DNA of 64,000 bases from Candidatus Accumulibacter similis. GTDB taxonomy: Bacteria; Pseudomonadota; Gammaproteobacteria; Burkholderiales; Rhodocyclaceae. This document shows, in pieces, positions 1 to 9,015 of this stretch. The notes under the pieces are model-generated. The model did no database searches and had not been told where the DNA came from. It saw only the letters and a program-made list of their open reading frames with translations. The position numbers and the translations under genes are program-made. Location: positions 3,344,415 through 3,408,414 of the forward strand of contig CP054595.1 of NCBI GenBank assembly GCA_013347225.1. The letters run 5' to 3'. Position 1 is the first letter of the stretch; each line of letters opens with the position of its first letter.

Positions 1-152
1 CGTGGCGACGCCCGGCAACCTGCCGGGTGCACCGCAACCAGGCCAGACCAGGGCAACGCCGACGGTGACCGCGCAGGCCGTTGCAGGTTAGCATTACGGC
101 ACTTCAACGCCCCGACCGCGGGCACCGACCGACGACACCGACAAGGACCGGC

Positions 153-1679
153 ATGACATCCCTTCCCCGCCGCAACGGCATTCTCCTGCACCCGACCTCA
201 CTCCCTGGCGCCCACGGCTGCGGCGATCTCGGCCCGGCAGCCTACCATTTCGTCGACTGGCTGCGCAGCGCCGGCCAGACGCTCTGGCAGGTGCTGCCGC
301 TCGGCAGCGTCGGGCCCGGAAACTCGCCCTACATCAGCCCATCTGCCTTCGCCGGCAACGAACTGCTGATCGACCTCGGCCAGCTGCGCGATCTCGGCTG
401 GCTGAGCGAGGCCGATCTGCGGCCGCTGCCGGTGTTCCCCGCCGACCGGGTCGATTACGACGCCAGCCGACGCTACCGTCTGCCGCGCTTGCGACAGGCG
501 GCCAAGCGCTTTGTCGAACGGCGCGACGCTGCCCAGAACGCTGCCTTCGCCCGCTTCTGCAGCGCTGCCAGTGGCTGGCTGGACGATTACGCACTGTTCA
601 TGGCGCTCGACCGCGCCCATGGCGGCGACGGCAGGATGTGGCAGGACTGGCCGGCGACGCTGGCCCGGCGGCAAGCGGATGCACTGCGCGCAGCGCAGGC
701 CGAACACGCCGACGAGATCGCCTTCTGGAAGTTCTGCCAGTGGCGTTTCGCCGAACAGTGGGCGGCGGTCAAGCGCTACGCCAACTCGCATCGCATCGAG
801 ATCGTCGGCGACCTGCCCATCTTCGTCGCCGCGCACAGCGCTGATGTGTGGGCCAATCCGGGCCTCTTCGACCTCGACCTGCAGGGTCGTCCGCGCGTCG
901 TCGCCGGCGTGCCGCCGGACTATTTCAGCGCCACCGGACAACGTTGGGGCAATCCGCTCTACCGCTGGTCGGCGCACGCGGCCGAGGGCTACCGCTGGTG
1001 GGTCGCACGCATGCGGCAGACGATGAGCCTCTGTGATGTCGTGCGCATCGATCATTTCCGCGGTTTCGAGTCGTTCTGGGAGATTCCCGCCGCCGCCGAG
1101 ACGGCGATCGACGGCGAGTGGCGACCAGGACCGGGCGAAGCGGTCTTCACCGCCATGCGCCGAGAACTGGGCGACAGTCAGGGGCGCCTGCCGATCATTG
1201 CCGAGGATCTCGGGATCATCACCCCGGAAGTGAATGCACTGCGACTGGCGATTGGCCTGCCCGGAATGCGCATCCTGCAGTTCGCTTTCGACGGCGATGC
1301 CCGCAACCCCTACCTGCCGCACAACTACGACGCCAATACCGTCATCTACACCGGCACGCATGACAACGATACGACGCGCGGCTGGTGGGAGTCGCTCGGG
1401 CATCCCGAGCAGGCGTACGTGCGCGCCTATCTCGGGGTCGAGGCGGAAGCCGACAGCGAGATGCACTGGCAGCTCATCCGCCTCGCGTGTGCTTCGGTTG
1501 CGGCGCTCTGCATCATCCCGATGCAGGATGTCCTCGGCCTCGACTCGGCCCACCGGATGAATGAACCGAGCCAGAGCGAAGGCTCCTGGGAATGGCGCTT
1601 CAGCTGGCAACAGGTGGCGGACGGGCACGCCCGGCGGTTGGCCGACCTGGCGCGACTCTACGGCCGCCGTCAGGGCTGA
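153..1679 (+). CDS. malQ: 4-alpha-glucanotransferase (amylomaltase, GH77)
   Basis: Cytoplasmic disproportionating enzyme that moves alpha-1,4-glucan segments between maltodextrins, working with glycogen debranching. The 508-residue product begins MTSLPRRNGILLHPTSLPG, the usual GH77 start. The three GH77 catalytic acids are visible: Asp in VVRIDHFRGF, Glu in IIAEDLG and Asp in TGTHDNDTTRGWW. The ATG at 153 was chosen because AAGGA lies five bases upstream (143-147) and homology begins there. An in-frame ATG at 81 would add 24 unconvincing residues. The gene is convergent with the PEP-CTERM gene. The glgB and glgX genes lie 24 kb away, so it is not in their operon. The 152 bases upstream show no gene. 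Confidence 0.96.
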   Translation: MTSLPRRNGILLHPTSLPGAHGCGDLGPAAYHFVDWLRSAGQTLWQVLPLGSVGPGNSPYISPSAFAGNELLIDLGQLRDLGWLSEADLRPLPVFPADRVDYDASRRYRLPRLRQAAKRFVERRDAAQNAAFARFCSAASGWLDDYALFMALDRAHGGDGRMWQDWPATLARRQADALRAAQAEHADEIAFWKFCQWRFAEQWAAVKRYANSHRIEIVGDLPIFVAAHSADVWANPGLFDLDLQGRPRVVAGVPPDYFSATGQRWGNPLYRWSAHAAEGYRWWVARMRQTMSLCDVVRIDHFRGFESFWEIPAAAETAIDGEWRPGPGEAVFTAMRRELGDSQGRLPIIAEDLGIITPEVNALRLAIGLPGMRILQFAFDGDARNPYLPHNYDANTVIYTGTHDNDTTRGWWESLGHPEQAYVRAYLGVEAEADSEMHWQLIRLACASVAALCIIPMQDVLGLDSAHRMNEPSQSEGSWEWRFSWQQVADGHARRLADLARLYGRRQG

Positions 1680-1753
1680 CGCAGCGGCGGGGCCTGGATC
1701 GCGCGCTGCGCGATCAGCCCATGTTGCACGCGCCCACGCCAGACGCTTTCAGC

Positions 1754-3283
1754 TCAAGCCGATTTGCGCGCGCGCCGCAGCCGGCCGCCCAGCAGCCCCG
1801 CCAGCGCCAGCCCGGCCAGCGCCAAGCTGCCGGGTTCCGGCACCGGTGCCAGCCAGAAGACCGAAGTGGTGCTCGAGCCTTCATTCGAAAACGCCAGGTA
1901 GTACTGCCCGTCGAGCACATAGCCCTTGAGACCTTCAGGGGCGCGATCACCATTGGAGACCAACAGCCCAACGAAGCTCGTGTTGGCTGGATCGGTGATG
2001 TCGAACGCGGCAATCGCCGCCTGCAGCGTACGTTCCAGACCGATGAAGGCGAAGATGCGGCCGTTGATCTCCATCAACTCCACGCCTTCGGGCTCAACGC
2101 CCTTGTCACGACTGCGGCCGTCGTCATAAATGCCGGCAGCGATGGCTTCCCGGTCGAGGATCTCGCCACTGTCGTAAACCAGCGTGCCGTTGACGTCGCG
2201 GATCGAGAACGAACGCGCGCCGGCAGTGAACAGGTTCCCAGCTGACGACTCGGTGTTCGACACGCGCAGTGCGTTCAGTGGTGGCGCGGCATTCAGGCCT
2301 GCCGAGCCGGCGTTCGAGCGATCGCCATCGTCTTCGCGGTAATCGCCTTCGTTGGCCATCACCACGAATGTCTGCCCACCGCGTTCGAAGGTGGCCATGG
2401 CATCGGGTTGATAGAGACCCTTGACGTTGACGTTGATCAGGCTGGGTGTGCCGTCGTTCAGGGGATCGATGCGGTTTCCCGGCAGGCTGAAGTCCTTCAC
2501 GCCGAGGCCGACGATCTGTGCGAAGGACCCGCTCTGGATGTCCAGCACGCCCATTGCGTTGGCCTCCTGCAGCGACACGTAGGCCTTCGTGCCGGCAGCA
2601 TTGACAGCGATGTACTCCGGCTCGAAGTCCATGCCCGTGTTCGTGCGAATCTGTGTCCCTGTGGTCGCCACACCGGCCAACGTCGCCGTGGCACTGACGC
2701 TGCGGCTGGCCATGTCGATGATGCTGACACTTCCCGCCGGATCCAGCGCGGCTGGTCCATACGTGCGTGGGAAGACACCCGGCACCGACGCAAGGGCACC
2801 GTAGGTGCTGGGCGTCCCCTCGTTGGCGACCAGGAGCTTGCTGCCATCGGGCGTGAAAGTCAGCATGTCGGGCAAAGCGCCAACGGCAAAGGTATTCGTG
2901 CCGGCCAGAAGGCTGCGCGTCGCGGTGTCGAACAGCCGGACATTGCCCGGGTCGGTGCGCAGCGGCGCCTCGAAGGCCATGGCCGCGACACCACCGCGTA
3001 CGGCCACGCTGTTGATGCTGCCGTAGGCGCGGGTGTCGATCCGCTGCACCAGCGCGCCGGTGCGGGCGTTGAGCACGTCCACACCGCTGACGCCGGCCAC
3101 CCACAGGGTCTGGCTGGCGCCGTCGAAAGCGACGATCTCGGACAGGTAGCCGCTGGCGGGGTCGTGTGTGTAGGTCCAGGCCTTGCTGTTCAGCGTCGGC
3201 GCGGCCAGAGCGGAGAGGCTGACCAGGGGCGCCAGGATGGCACATGCCAGGGCGGGAGTTGTGGGGCGGAAGAGTCGGGGCAT
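1754..3283 (-). CDS. PEP-CTERM sorted exported protein, choice-of-anchor I / beta-propeller-like
   Basis: A 509-residue secreted protein. An N-terminal signal peptide (basic start, hydrophobic core, ...LSALAAP) is followed by a repeat-rich body with phrases such as LLVANEGTPSTYG, DFEPEYIAVN, VVMANEGDYREDDGD and GVEPEGVELMEINGR. These are typical of choice-of-anchor I / YncE-like propeller proteins sometimes annotated as alkaline-phosphatase-associated. The C-terminus carries VPEPGSLALAGLALAGLL and then a basic tail, a textbook PEP-CTERM signal for exosortase processing and surface or exopolysaccharide delivery. The start at 3283 is where the signal peptide begins. A longer frame to 3610 exists but lacks signal-peptide logic. 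Enzymatic function is unknown. No exosortase gene lies in the window. Confidence 0.88.
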   Translation of the reverse strand: MPRLFRPTTPALACAILAPLVSLSALAAPTLNSKAWTYTHDPASGYLSEIVAFDGASQTLWVAGVSGVDVLNARTGALVQRIDTRAYGSINSVAVRGGVAAMAFEAPLRTDPGNVRLFDTATRSLLAGTNTFAVGALPDMLTFTPDGSKLLVANEGTPSTYGALASVPGVFPRTYGPAALDPAGSVSIIDMASRSVSATATLAGVATTGTQIRTNTGMDFEPEYIAVNAAGTKAYVSLQEANAMGVLDIQSGSFAQIVGLGVKDFSLPGNRIDPLNDGTPSLINVNVKGLYQPDAMATFERGGQTFVVMANEGDYREDDGDRSNAGSAGLNAAPPLNALRVSNTESSAGNLFTAGARSFSIRDVNGTLVYDSGEILDREAIAAGIYDDGRSRDKGVEPEGVELMEINGRIFAFIGLERTLQAAIAAFDITDPANTSFVGLLVSNGDRAPEGLKGYVLDGQYYLAFSNEGSSTTSVFWLAPVPEPGSLALAGLALAGLLGGRLRRARKSA

Positions 3284-3999
3284 GTAGGGTTTCCGGTAGT
3301 GGTTGCAGTGGTGCCGCGCGCCCGGAGTGAGGCGACAGGACGAGTGGCACGCGTGGAGGAGCGAGGCCGGGGACAGCCCTGACCTTCCTGCGTGACGTTC
3401 ATGGAACGAGCGCAAGGCCGATTCTGGGGCGGGCATGTGACCGACAGGTGAACGGGCCGACACGCCACTCCGGGCAGGGCATCCGTCCGTCGCACGGGGC
3501 CAAGCGAGCCCGAACCTGTCACGGCGCACCCTCCCGCAAGATTGAGGTCGGCCGTCGATGCCCGCGCACCAACGCCGAGGCTGTCCAGTGCGGCGGCGAG
3601 ATCCGGGCAAGCAAACCGCCTGCGGTCAGCGATCCACTCATCGTTGCTGTCCTCGAAACGGTTTGCCGGTCAATGAACCTGGGCCATGAAGAGGCGGTAC
3701 GACTGGGTGCATGTCCTGCTTACCATCTTCTTTCAGCAAGATGTGTGCCAAATATCACGAATGACCGAACTTTCCATTGATAAAACTTGAATTTTTCCGT
3801 TCCACTGACTTCCACTGACTGTCAGCACGGGCGTTCCGGGAATCGTGTGTAAAATTTTTCGACACTCGTCTGCCGTAGAACTCCCCTCTTCTTGCCGGAC
3901 GTGATCCCTGCCACACACCACCATGTCGACGGGATGGTCAATCCTCATTGTTGCCTTTCGCGGCAAGGTTCAGGACCGACGGCGGTACCGGAAGGCCAT
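3284..3999. other. gene-free stretch, partly AT-rich
   Basis: About 700 bases without a convincing gene, between the PEP-CTERM gene and the end of the Wadjet operon. Positions 3720-3860 are clearly richer in A/T than the surroundings and include a perfect tandem repeat of the 10-mer TCCACTGACT (3801-3820). Open frames here (for example 3448-3780, plus strand) have no recognisable motif or signal. The upper end should hold the promoter of the PEP-CTERM gene, but I see no clear -35/-10 pair. Confidence 0.5.
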
Positions 4000-4389
4000 T
4001 CATGCGCTCGGCGATCCGGCAGCCCCGACTGGCGGCGGGCCTTCGTCGTCGTAGAACACCGCCAGCCAGATCGTCAGGCGATCGGGCGCCGTCCGCTCGA
4101 TGCGGTGGCGACGGTGTGCGGCGATGTCCAGCCAGTCACCGGCCTGCAGGCGGCGCGCCTCGTCTTCGTCGGCGAAGCGCAGCAGCGCCTCGCCCTGCAG
4201 CAGCAGCACCCATTCCGCCTCCGGCTGGTCGTACCAGAAGCCGGGCGGGCTCGCCTGGCCGCTCGAGACGATGCGCTCGATGACCAGACCACGTCGCCGC
4301 AGGAGCTGCACGAACTCCTCGCTGGTCTCGCCGATCGGCGGCAGCGCGGCGAAGAGGCTGCCCGCCGTCGCGCCCGGCTGCGACGACAT
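4000..4389 (-). CDS. small cupin-domain protein coupled to jetD
   Basis: A 129-residue single-domain cupin. The core reads SSGQASPPGFWYDQPEAEWVLLLQGEALLRF, then LQAGDWLDIAAHRRHRIE. This matches the two cupin motifs, with candidate metal ligands in Glu/His positions of the second strand pair. The family includes small cupins of unknown substrate. Its ATG shares one base with the jetD stop codon (TGATG), so it is almost certainly co-translated with the Wadjet operon and is its last gene. Cupins are not one of the four Jet components, so it is either an accessory factor or a passenger. Identification as a cupin is firm; the function is unknown. Confidence 0.85.
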   Translation of the reverse strand: MSSQPGATAGSLFAALPPIGETSEEFVQLLRRRGLVIERIVSSGQASPPGFWYDQPEAEWVLLLQGEALLRFADEDEARRLQAGDWLDIAAHRRHRIERTAPDRLTIWLAVFYDDEGPPPVGAAGSPSA

Positions 4390-5567
4390 CACAGATAGCC
4401 CTCCTGCTCCCCCTTCTCGCCGAGTTCGTCGAGCGCCGCCGCGAGTCCCGCGAGCGTCGCCGGCAATCCTGCGGCGCGCAGCCGCTCGAGCTGCCGGCGA
4501 TCGGCTTCGGTCAGCGGCTTGCGTTGCGGCAGGCCGCGCAACCGCTCGGCGGCCATTTCCGGCGCCTGCCAGGCAAGACCCGCGGCCTCCCAGATGCGTC
4601 CGGCCTCGAGCGCGATGGCGATGCCGGCCGGGTCGGGGTCGCAGGCGATGTCGGCCGCTGCCGGCGCGTACGCAAGCAGCCGCGCCATCGCCGTCCGCCA
4701 CCAGCCCGGCGGGAAACCGGGCAGCCAGACGACGCCGTCGCCCAACTGGCGCCGGCGGGCGACGCGCTCGAAGCTGCTGCGGTTCTCGACCAGTCGCCAG
4801 CAGCGCAGGCCGCCATCGACGTGCACGGTGGCGGCAACCGTCGCCGGTGTCAGGCCGATCCAGTCGGCCGAGACATCGAGTGCGAGGCTGCCCGGGCGGC
4901 GCCCGCGCGCCTGCAGGTGCAGCAGCAGCGGTGCGGCAACCAGGAGTTGCGGCGTATGGCCGCAGATGCCGAAAGCGGCCAGGTCGCAGTGCTCGCCGAG
5001 CCAGTTCCACTCGGCTTCACTGATGCTTTTCGTGTCGTTACGGGCAAACCAGGCGAAATCGCGCCGCGTTCCGCTGCGCTCTTCGGCGTGCCAACACTCG
5101 AGCCGTTCGAGCAGCGACAGGCGGCGCAGCGCGCGTGCCGGCGGCAGCGCGGCAAGTGTCCCGGCAGCGGCGAGCAGTTCCGGATGCACGAAGTGCATGT
5201 GCTCGGTGCCCTCCCAGGCCTGCCGTGCAGCCTGCGGATCGGGCAGGCCAAGCGCCGTCAGCAACGCTCCGCGATCGACGATCTCGACCTTGCTCGGCCA
5301 CCAGGCCTGCCCGCGCAGCTCTTCGCTGACCACCGCCCAGCCGGCCTGCACGAGCCACTCGAGCAGCGCCTGCGCCAGCGGATAGGCCTTGCCGGCATCG
5401 CCCGCGAGAGTCTCCCAGCGACTGTTGCCGCCGCGCCGGAGCCAGCGCGCCAGCAGTTGGCGGCGCTCGGCCGGCAGGGTGTCGGGGGCCAGTCGCGGAC
5501 CCTCGAAACGGCGCCGGCGCCGCCGCCACGGCGGGCCGTCGCCGAGCGACTCGATCCGCTCAGGCAT
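4389..5567 (-). CDS. jetD: Wadjet nuclease subunit JetD (MksG-like, Toprim)
   Basis: The DNA-cleaving subunit of Wadjet anti-plasmid SMC systems, which cuts circular DNA that the JetABC complex has extruded. The 392-residue product has a helical N-terminal arm and a C-terminal Toprim fold. The conserved Glu is in VENRSSF (residue 261) and the acidic metal motif is in CDPDPAGIAIA (residues 310-315), so the nuclease looks intact. The start at 5567 was chosen because it overlaps the jetC stop by only eight bases and gives the family N-terminus. The frame extends to 5693 inside jetC without homology. It is followed, with one shared base, by a cupin gene. Confidence 0.85.
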   Translation of the reverse strand: MPERIESLGDGPPWRRRRRRFEGPRLAPDTLPAERRQLLARWLRRGGNSRWETLAGDAGKAYPLAQALLEWLVQAGWAVVSEELRGQAWWPSKVEIVDRGALLTALGLPDPQAARQAWEGTEHMHFVHPELLAAAGTLAALPPARALRRLSLLERLECWHAEERSGTRRDFAWFARNDTKSISEAEWNWLGEHCDLAAFGICGHTPQLLVAAPLLLHLQARGRRPGSLALDVSADWIGLTPATVAATVHVDGGLRCWRLVENRSSFERVARRRQLGDGVVWLPGFPPGWWRTAMARLLAYAPAAADIACDPDPAGIAIALEAGRIWEAAGLAWQAPEMAAERLRGLPQRKPLTEADRRQLERLRAAGLPATLAGLAAALDELGEKGEQEGYL

Positions 5568-8367
5568 TTCCGGCAGGCGTTGCCAGATCGGCCGCCTGTC
5601 GCACGAGGACCCCGACGCGACTTGCCCAGCGCTCGTCGGGACGCTTCTTGGCGGTGACCAGGGTGATCGCCGCCGGGTCGTAGACGCCGACATTGTGCGT
5701 CACCGGCGTCGTCAGCAGGTACTGCGCGCGGGTCGCCCTGAGGAATGCACTGACGCGCTCGATGTTCATGATGTCGAGGTGGGCAAAGGGCTCGTCGATG
5801 AAGACGAAGCCGCCCGGATGCGCTTCCTCCATCATCAGCCCGACGAGCAGGACCAGCGACTTGACGACCTGCTGGCCTCCGGAGGCATCCGAATCGTTCA
5901 TTCCCATCAGGCCCTTGGCATCGAACTCGAAGCGGACGACCAGCGCCGCCTGCGCCAGCGAACTCTCGTCGGCAGCCAGCGGCGGCAGTTCGACTTCGAC
6001 ACGGACGCCGGCCATCTCGCCGAGCAGGCGCAGGTTCTTCGCATAGCGGCTGGCGGTGTGGCGCAGGACCTTGACGTACTCGCTGCGTGCGGCATCGGTC
6101 TGCGCGCGCGCCATGTCGTTGTCGCGGCGACGGTCGCTGACCTCGCGCTGCTGGCGTTGCAGGCTGTCGCGCAGGTTGTCGCGCAGGGCGACGACGGTGG
6201 CATCGGTCTCCCAGGATTCCTGCGCAAAGCGGCGCTCGATCTCGGCGAGACGGCGGTCGATCGCGCGTACGTCGCCCCACTGCTCGGCCAGCGCCTGGTT
6301 GCCTGCTGTCTCCTGCCAGGCGAGCGGCAACTCGCGGCGTTGCCGGCGCAGCCGGCGCAGACGTTCCGCCTGCTCGCGCCGGCCGGCGAGATTCTCGAGA
6401 CCGGGCAGGCTGCTGCGCAGAGCGGCGATCTGACTGGCGATGGCGGTCTCGGCAAGCTGCGCCGCGCGCAGCGCCTCTTCCGACTCCTGACGTGCCTGGC
6501 GAGCGCCCTGTGCCGCGCGGGCGGCGCTCCGGTGCGCCTCGTCGGCTCGCTGCAGTGCATTGCCGGCTTCGGCAAACTCGCCGGCGCGAGCCGCCAGGTC
6601 GCGCCGCGCGTCGCTGCCGGAAAGACGCTGGCGCCGGGCAGCGATGTCGCGCTCGACCTCGTGCAGGCGCTGTCGCAACGGCGCCAGGTCATTCTCGAGC
6701 TCGCCCTGACGCTGGCGCAATGCGGCCATCCGGGCCTGCCCAAAGCGTGGCAGCCCGGGTGCGGCGTGCCGGCCACCACGCCGCTCGCGCAGGTAGCCCT
6801 GGCGGCTGACCCAGTCCTGACCGCGCGGCAGGCGGGCGCCGACGGCGGCGTCCTCGACACGCTGGGTGCGCTGCAGGACGTGGACCAACCACTCCGGCAC
6901 CGGCCCGGTCAGCCGCAGCACCTCGAGCAGCGAGCCCGCTCCGGCTGCGTGGACGGCGACGGTTTCCGGAACCACATAGTGGCGGTAATGCAGGCGCTCG
7001 CCGAGAACGAAGGCCTCTTCGGCCTGCTGCGGGTCGTCGAGCAGAACGATGTGCGCGAACGGAGCGAGGACGGCTTCGATGGCATTCGACCAGCCCTCAT
7101 CGGTGATCTCGAGCCGCTCGGCGAGCAGCGAGTGGCCGATGCCGGCGCCATGCAGCGCCGCGCGGAAACGGCTGACGTCCGCCGGGTCGGCGCGCCGGCC
7201 GGCGCTCAGGTTGCGCAGCAGTTCGGCGACCTGTGCCAGTTCGCCACTGCCGGCCGCCAACTGCAGGCGCAAGTCATCGCGGTCGGCTTCGGCCCGTTCG
7301 AGCGCCTCCTGGTCGGCGAGCGGATCGCCGCCCTCGACACGCGCCGCCGCGAGCAGGCGCTGACGCTCCTCGAGCCGGGTCAGCCAGCGGGTTCTCTCGG
7401 CATTGGCCTGGTTGAGCGCCGCGTTCGCCACCTGCTCGGCCGTCTCGGCAGCCAGCCGGGCCGCGACGCCTGCGAGCATGGCCTGTTGTCGCAACGGCAG
7501 TTCGTCGCCGCGCGCCCGCAGCTCGTCGCGTACTCGCCGCCAGTCACGGCGGGTTGCCGCCAACTGGCGACGGGCACCGCGGATCGATTCGTTGAGCGAA
7601 TGGAACTCGAGCCGTGGCCGCGTCTCGGCGGCCAGCGCCTGCCTTTCGCTGGCCAGAGCCTGCCACTCGAGGTGACGGTTCACCTTCTGCTCGAAGCGTT
7701 CGAGTTCGTTGGCCAGCCGCGACTCCTCACCCTGCATCGCCTTCAGCTCGGCGTTCACCAGTTCCTGGTGCGCGCGCGCCTCGGCATAGCGGTCGAGCGT
7801 CTCCTTGTCGCCAAAGACCTGGAAGACGAGGTCGAGCAGTTCCCTGCCGGAGAGTTCGCAGAGCTTGTCGGTCTGCCCCTGCTCGAGCGACAGCACCCGC
7901 GCCAGCGCCGGCGTCAGCCCGGCCTGGTGCAGCAGTTGCCGCCAGTCGCGGACCCCGTACTCGGTGCCTTCGGTCTCGATGCGCTCGATCGCCACATCGC
8001 CCGCTGCGAGGAAATAGACCCGCGCCCAGTCGCCGCCCTTGCGCTCGATGCGGCACGCCAGCGTCACCTGTTCCTCCTGGTGTGGCGGCCAGAAGGGGCG
8101 CCGATGGTTGGGCAGCCGACGATTGTCGACGACCGCGCGCAGCCAGGCGAAGTCCTCGCCGTTGCGCCGCACGTAGCGCTTGTAGTCGCGCTTGCGGCTG
8201 CCGTGCCCGGAGCACTCGAGCGCCAGCAGCGTGCGCAGCGCATCGAGCAGCGTCGTCTTGCCCGAACCGTTGGGGCCGACGATGGTGACGATGGGCGCCG
8301 CCAGCGGGATCTCGAGCCGCTGCCAGTAGTCCCAGTGGACGAGTTCGAGCTTCTCGAAACGGAACAT
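5560..8367 (-). CDS. jetC: Wadjet SMC-like ATPase JetC (MksB-like)
   Basis: Motor subunit of the Wadjet complex: an ABC/SMC ATPase that extrudes DNA loops. The 935-residue protein has an N-terminal head with Walker A GPNGSGKTT (residues 31-39). A long charged coiled-coil middle rich in Glu, Arg, Ala and Leu follows. The C-terminal head carries the signature SDASGGQQ (from residue 826), Walker B FVFIDEPFAHLD (about 854-865) and a late switch His (TTPVTHNVG). All ATPase motifs are intact. The ATG overlaps the jetB stop by one base (TGATG). At 935 residues it is on the short side for JetC/MksB proteins, implying shorter arms or hinge. RecF/SbcC-type ATPases are the alternative, but the neighbours fix the assignment. 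Confidence 0.9.
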   Translation of the reverse strand: MFRFEKLELVHWDYWQRLEIPLAAPIVTIVGPNGSGKTTLLDALRTLLALECSGHGSRKRDYKRYVRRNGEDFAWLRAVVDNRRLPNHRRPFWPPHQEEQVTLACRIERKGGDWARVYFLAAGDVAIERIETEGTEYGVRDWRQLLHQAGLTPALARVLSLEQGQTDKLCELSGRELLDLVFQVFGDKETLDRYAEARAHQELVNAELKAMQGEESRLANELERFEQKVNRHLEWQALASERQALAAETRPRLEFHSLNESIRGARRQLAATRRDWRRVRDELRARGDELPLRQQAMLAGVAARLAAETAEQVANAALNQANAERTRWLTRLEERQRLLAAARVEGGDPLADQEALERAEADRDDLRLQLAAGSGELAQVAELLRNLSAGRRADPADVSRFRAALHGAGIGHSLLAERLEITDEGWSNAIEAVLAPFAHIVLLDDPQQAEEAFVLGERLHYRHYVVPETVAVHAAGAGSLLEVLRLTGPVPEWLVHVLQRTQRVEDAAVGARLPRGQDWVSRQGYLRERRGGRHAAPGLPRFGQARMAALRQRQGELENDLAPLRQRLHEVERDIAARRQRLSGSDARRDLAARAGEFAEAGNALQRADEAHRSAARAAQGARQARQESEEALRAAQLAETAIASQIAALRSSLPGLENLAGRREQAERLRRLRRQRRELPLAWQETAGNQALAEQWGDVRAIDRRLAEIERRFAQESWETDATVVALRDNLRDSLQRQQREVSDRRRDNDMARAQTDAARSEYVKVLRHTASRYAKNLRLLGEMAGVRVEVELPPLAADESSLAQAALVVRFEFDAKGLMGMNDSDASGGQQVVKSLVLLVGLMMEEAHPGGFVFIDEPFAHLDIMNIERVSAFLRATRAQYLLTTPVTHNVGVYDPAAITLVTAKKRPDERWASRVGVLVRQAADLATPAGNA

Positions 8368-9008
8368 CAGGCCTCCTCGGCCGACCGCTGGCGCAGCAGA
8401 TCGCCGAGCGCGCCCTGCAGGATGCGCGGCGCCAGTTCCGCGTAGTCGAGGGCCAGGTCGAGCAGCGGACCCTCGTGAATCATCCCCAGCCGACGCTCGA
8501 TGAATCCGAGCCGGTTGAGCGTCGGCAACATGAACTGCCGGACGCGTGCCTTGCCCCCGAGCAGCTTGCCGTAGTCTTCGAGCAGCGCGCTTTCGGCGAC
8601 GACGCCGGAGACCGCCGCGCTGTCGCGGTCGACCGGCCGCGAGGCACCGAAGAGGTCGCTCTGGCCCTGGCTCTCGAGACTGTCGCGGCTGATCTGGCGC
8701 TCGCGCTTGGGCAGGATGATCAGCGCCCAGAGCAGCACCAGCAGCGCCACGACATCGCGCGACAGGCCGATGTTGCTCGCCTGCCAGTCCTTGTCGGTTT
8801 CGAAGACGGCGCTCTCGGCGGCGCGGTCGACACCGATCGCGACATGCGCCGCATATGGATGGTCGAGGAGCCGCAGTCCGCAGGCGGCCAGCCGCGCCTC
8901 GACCTCGCCGCGCAGACCGGCATCGACCAGCAGGCGGCAGACGCCGGGATCGCTGCGTGGCAGGCTGCGACGGGCAAGAAGGCGGGCGATCAATGGTGCA
9001 GCTTCCAT
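8367..9008 (-). CDS. jetB: Wadjet subunit JetB (MksE/kite-like)
   Basis: A 213-residue protein between jetA and jetC, coupled to jetC by a one-base overlap. It fits the kite/winged-helix subunit (JetB/MksE, DUF4194-like) that binds the kleisin: it starts MEAAPLIARLLARRSLPRSD, has a hydrophobic middle (VVALLVLLWALIILPKRE) and ends with helical segments such as FMLPTLNRLGFIERR. No enzymatic motif is expected or seen. The start at 9008 leaves a seven-base gap after the jetA stop. An in-frame extension to 9260 would run through jetA and looks non-coding. The assignment depends more on position and size than on strong motifs. Confidence 0.75.
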   Translation of the reverse strand: MEAAPLIARLLARRSLPRSDPGVCRLLVDAGLRGEVEARLAACGLRLLDHPYAAHVAIGVDRAAESAVFETDKDWQASNIGLSRDVVALLVLLWALIILPKRERQISRDSLESQGQSDLFGASRPVDRDSAAVSGVVAESALLEDYGKLLGGKARVRQFMLPTLNRLGFIERRLGMIHEGPLLDLALDYAELAPRILQGALGDLLRQRSAEEA

Positions 9009-9015
9009 GTGCGGC

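Noticed and set aside
1..152. Possible end of an upstream gene before malQ
   Set aside because: No frame with recognisable content; only a weak G/C inverted repeat near 10-30.
3448..3780. A 110-codon plus-strand frame in the gap before the Wadjet operon
   Set aside because: No ribosome site, motif or family resemblance; it spans the change into the AT-rich patch.
5389..8445. A 1018-codon plus-strand frame opposite jetC and jetD
   Set aside because: Antisense shadow; the opposite strand has intact SMC ATPase and Toprim motifs.
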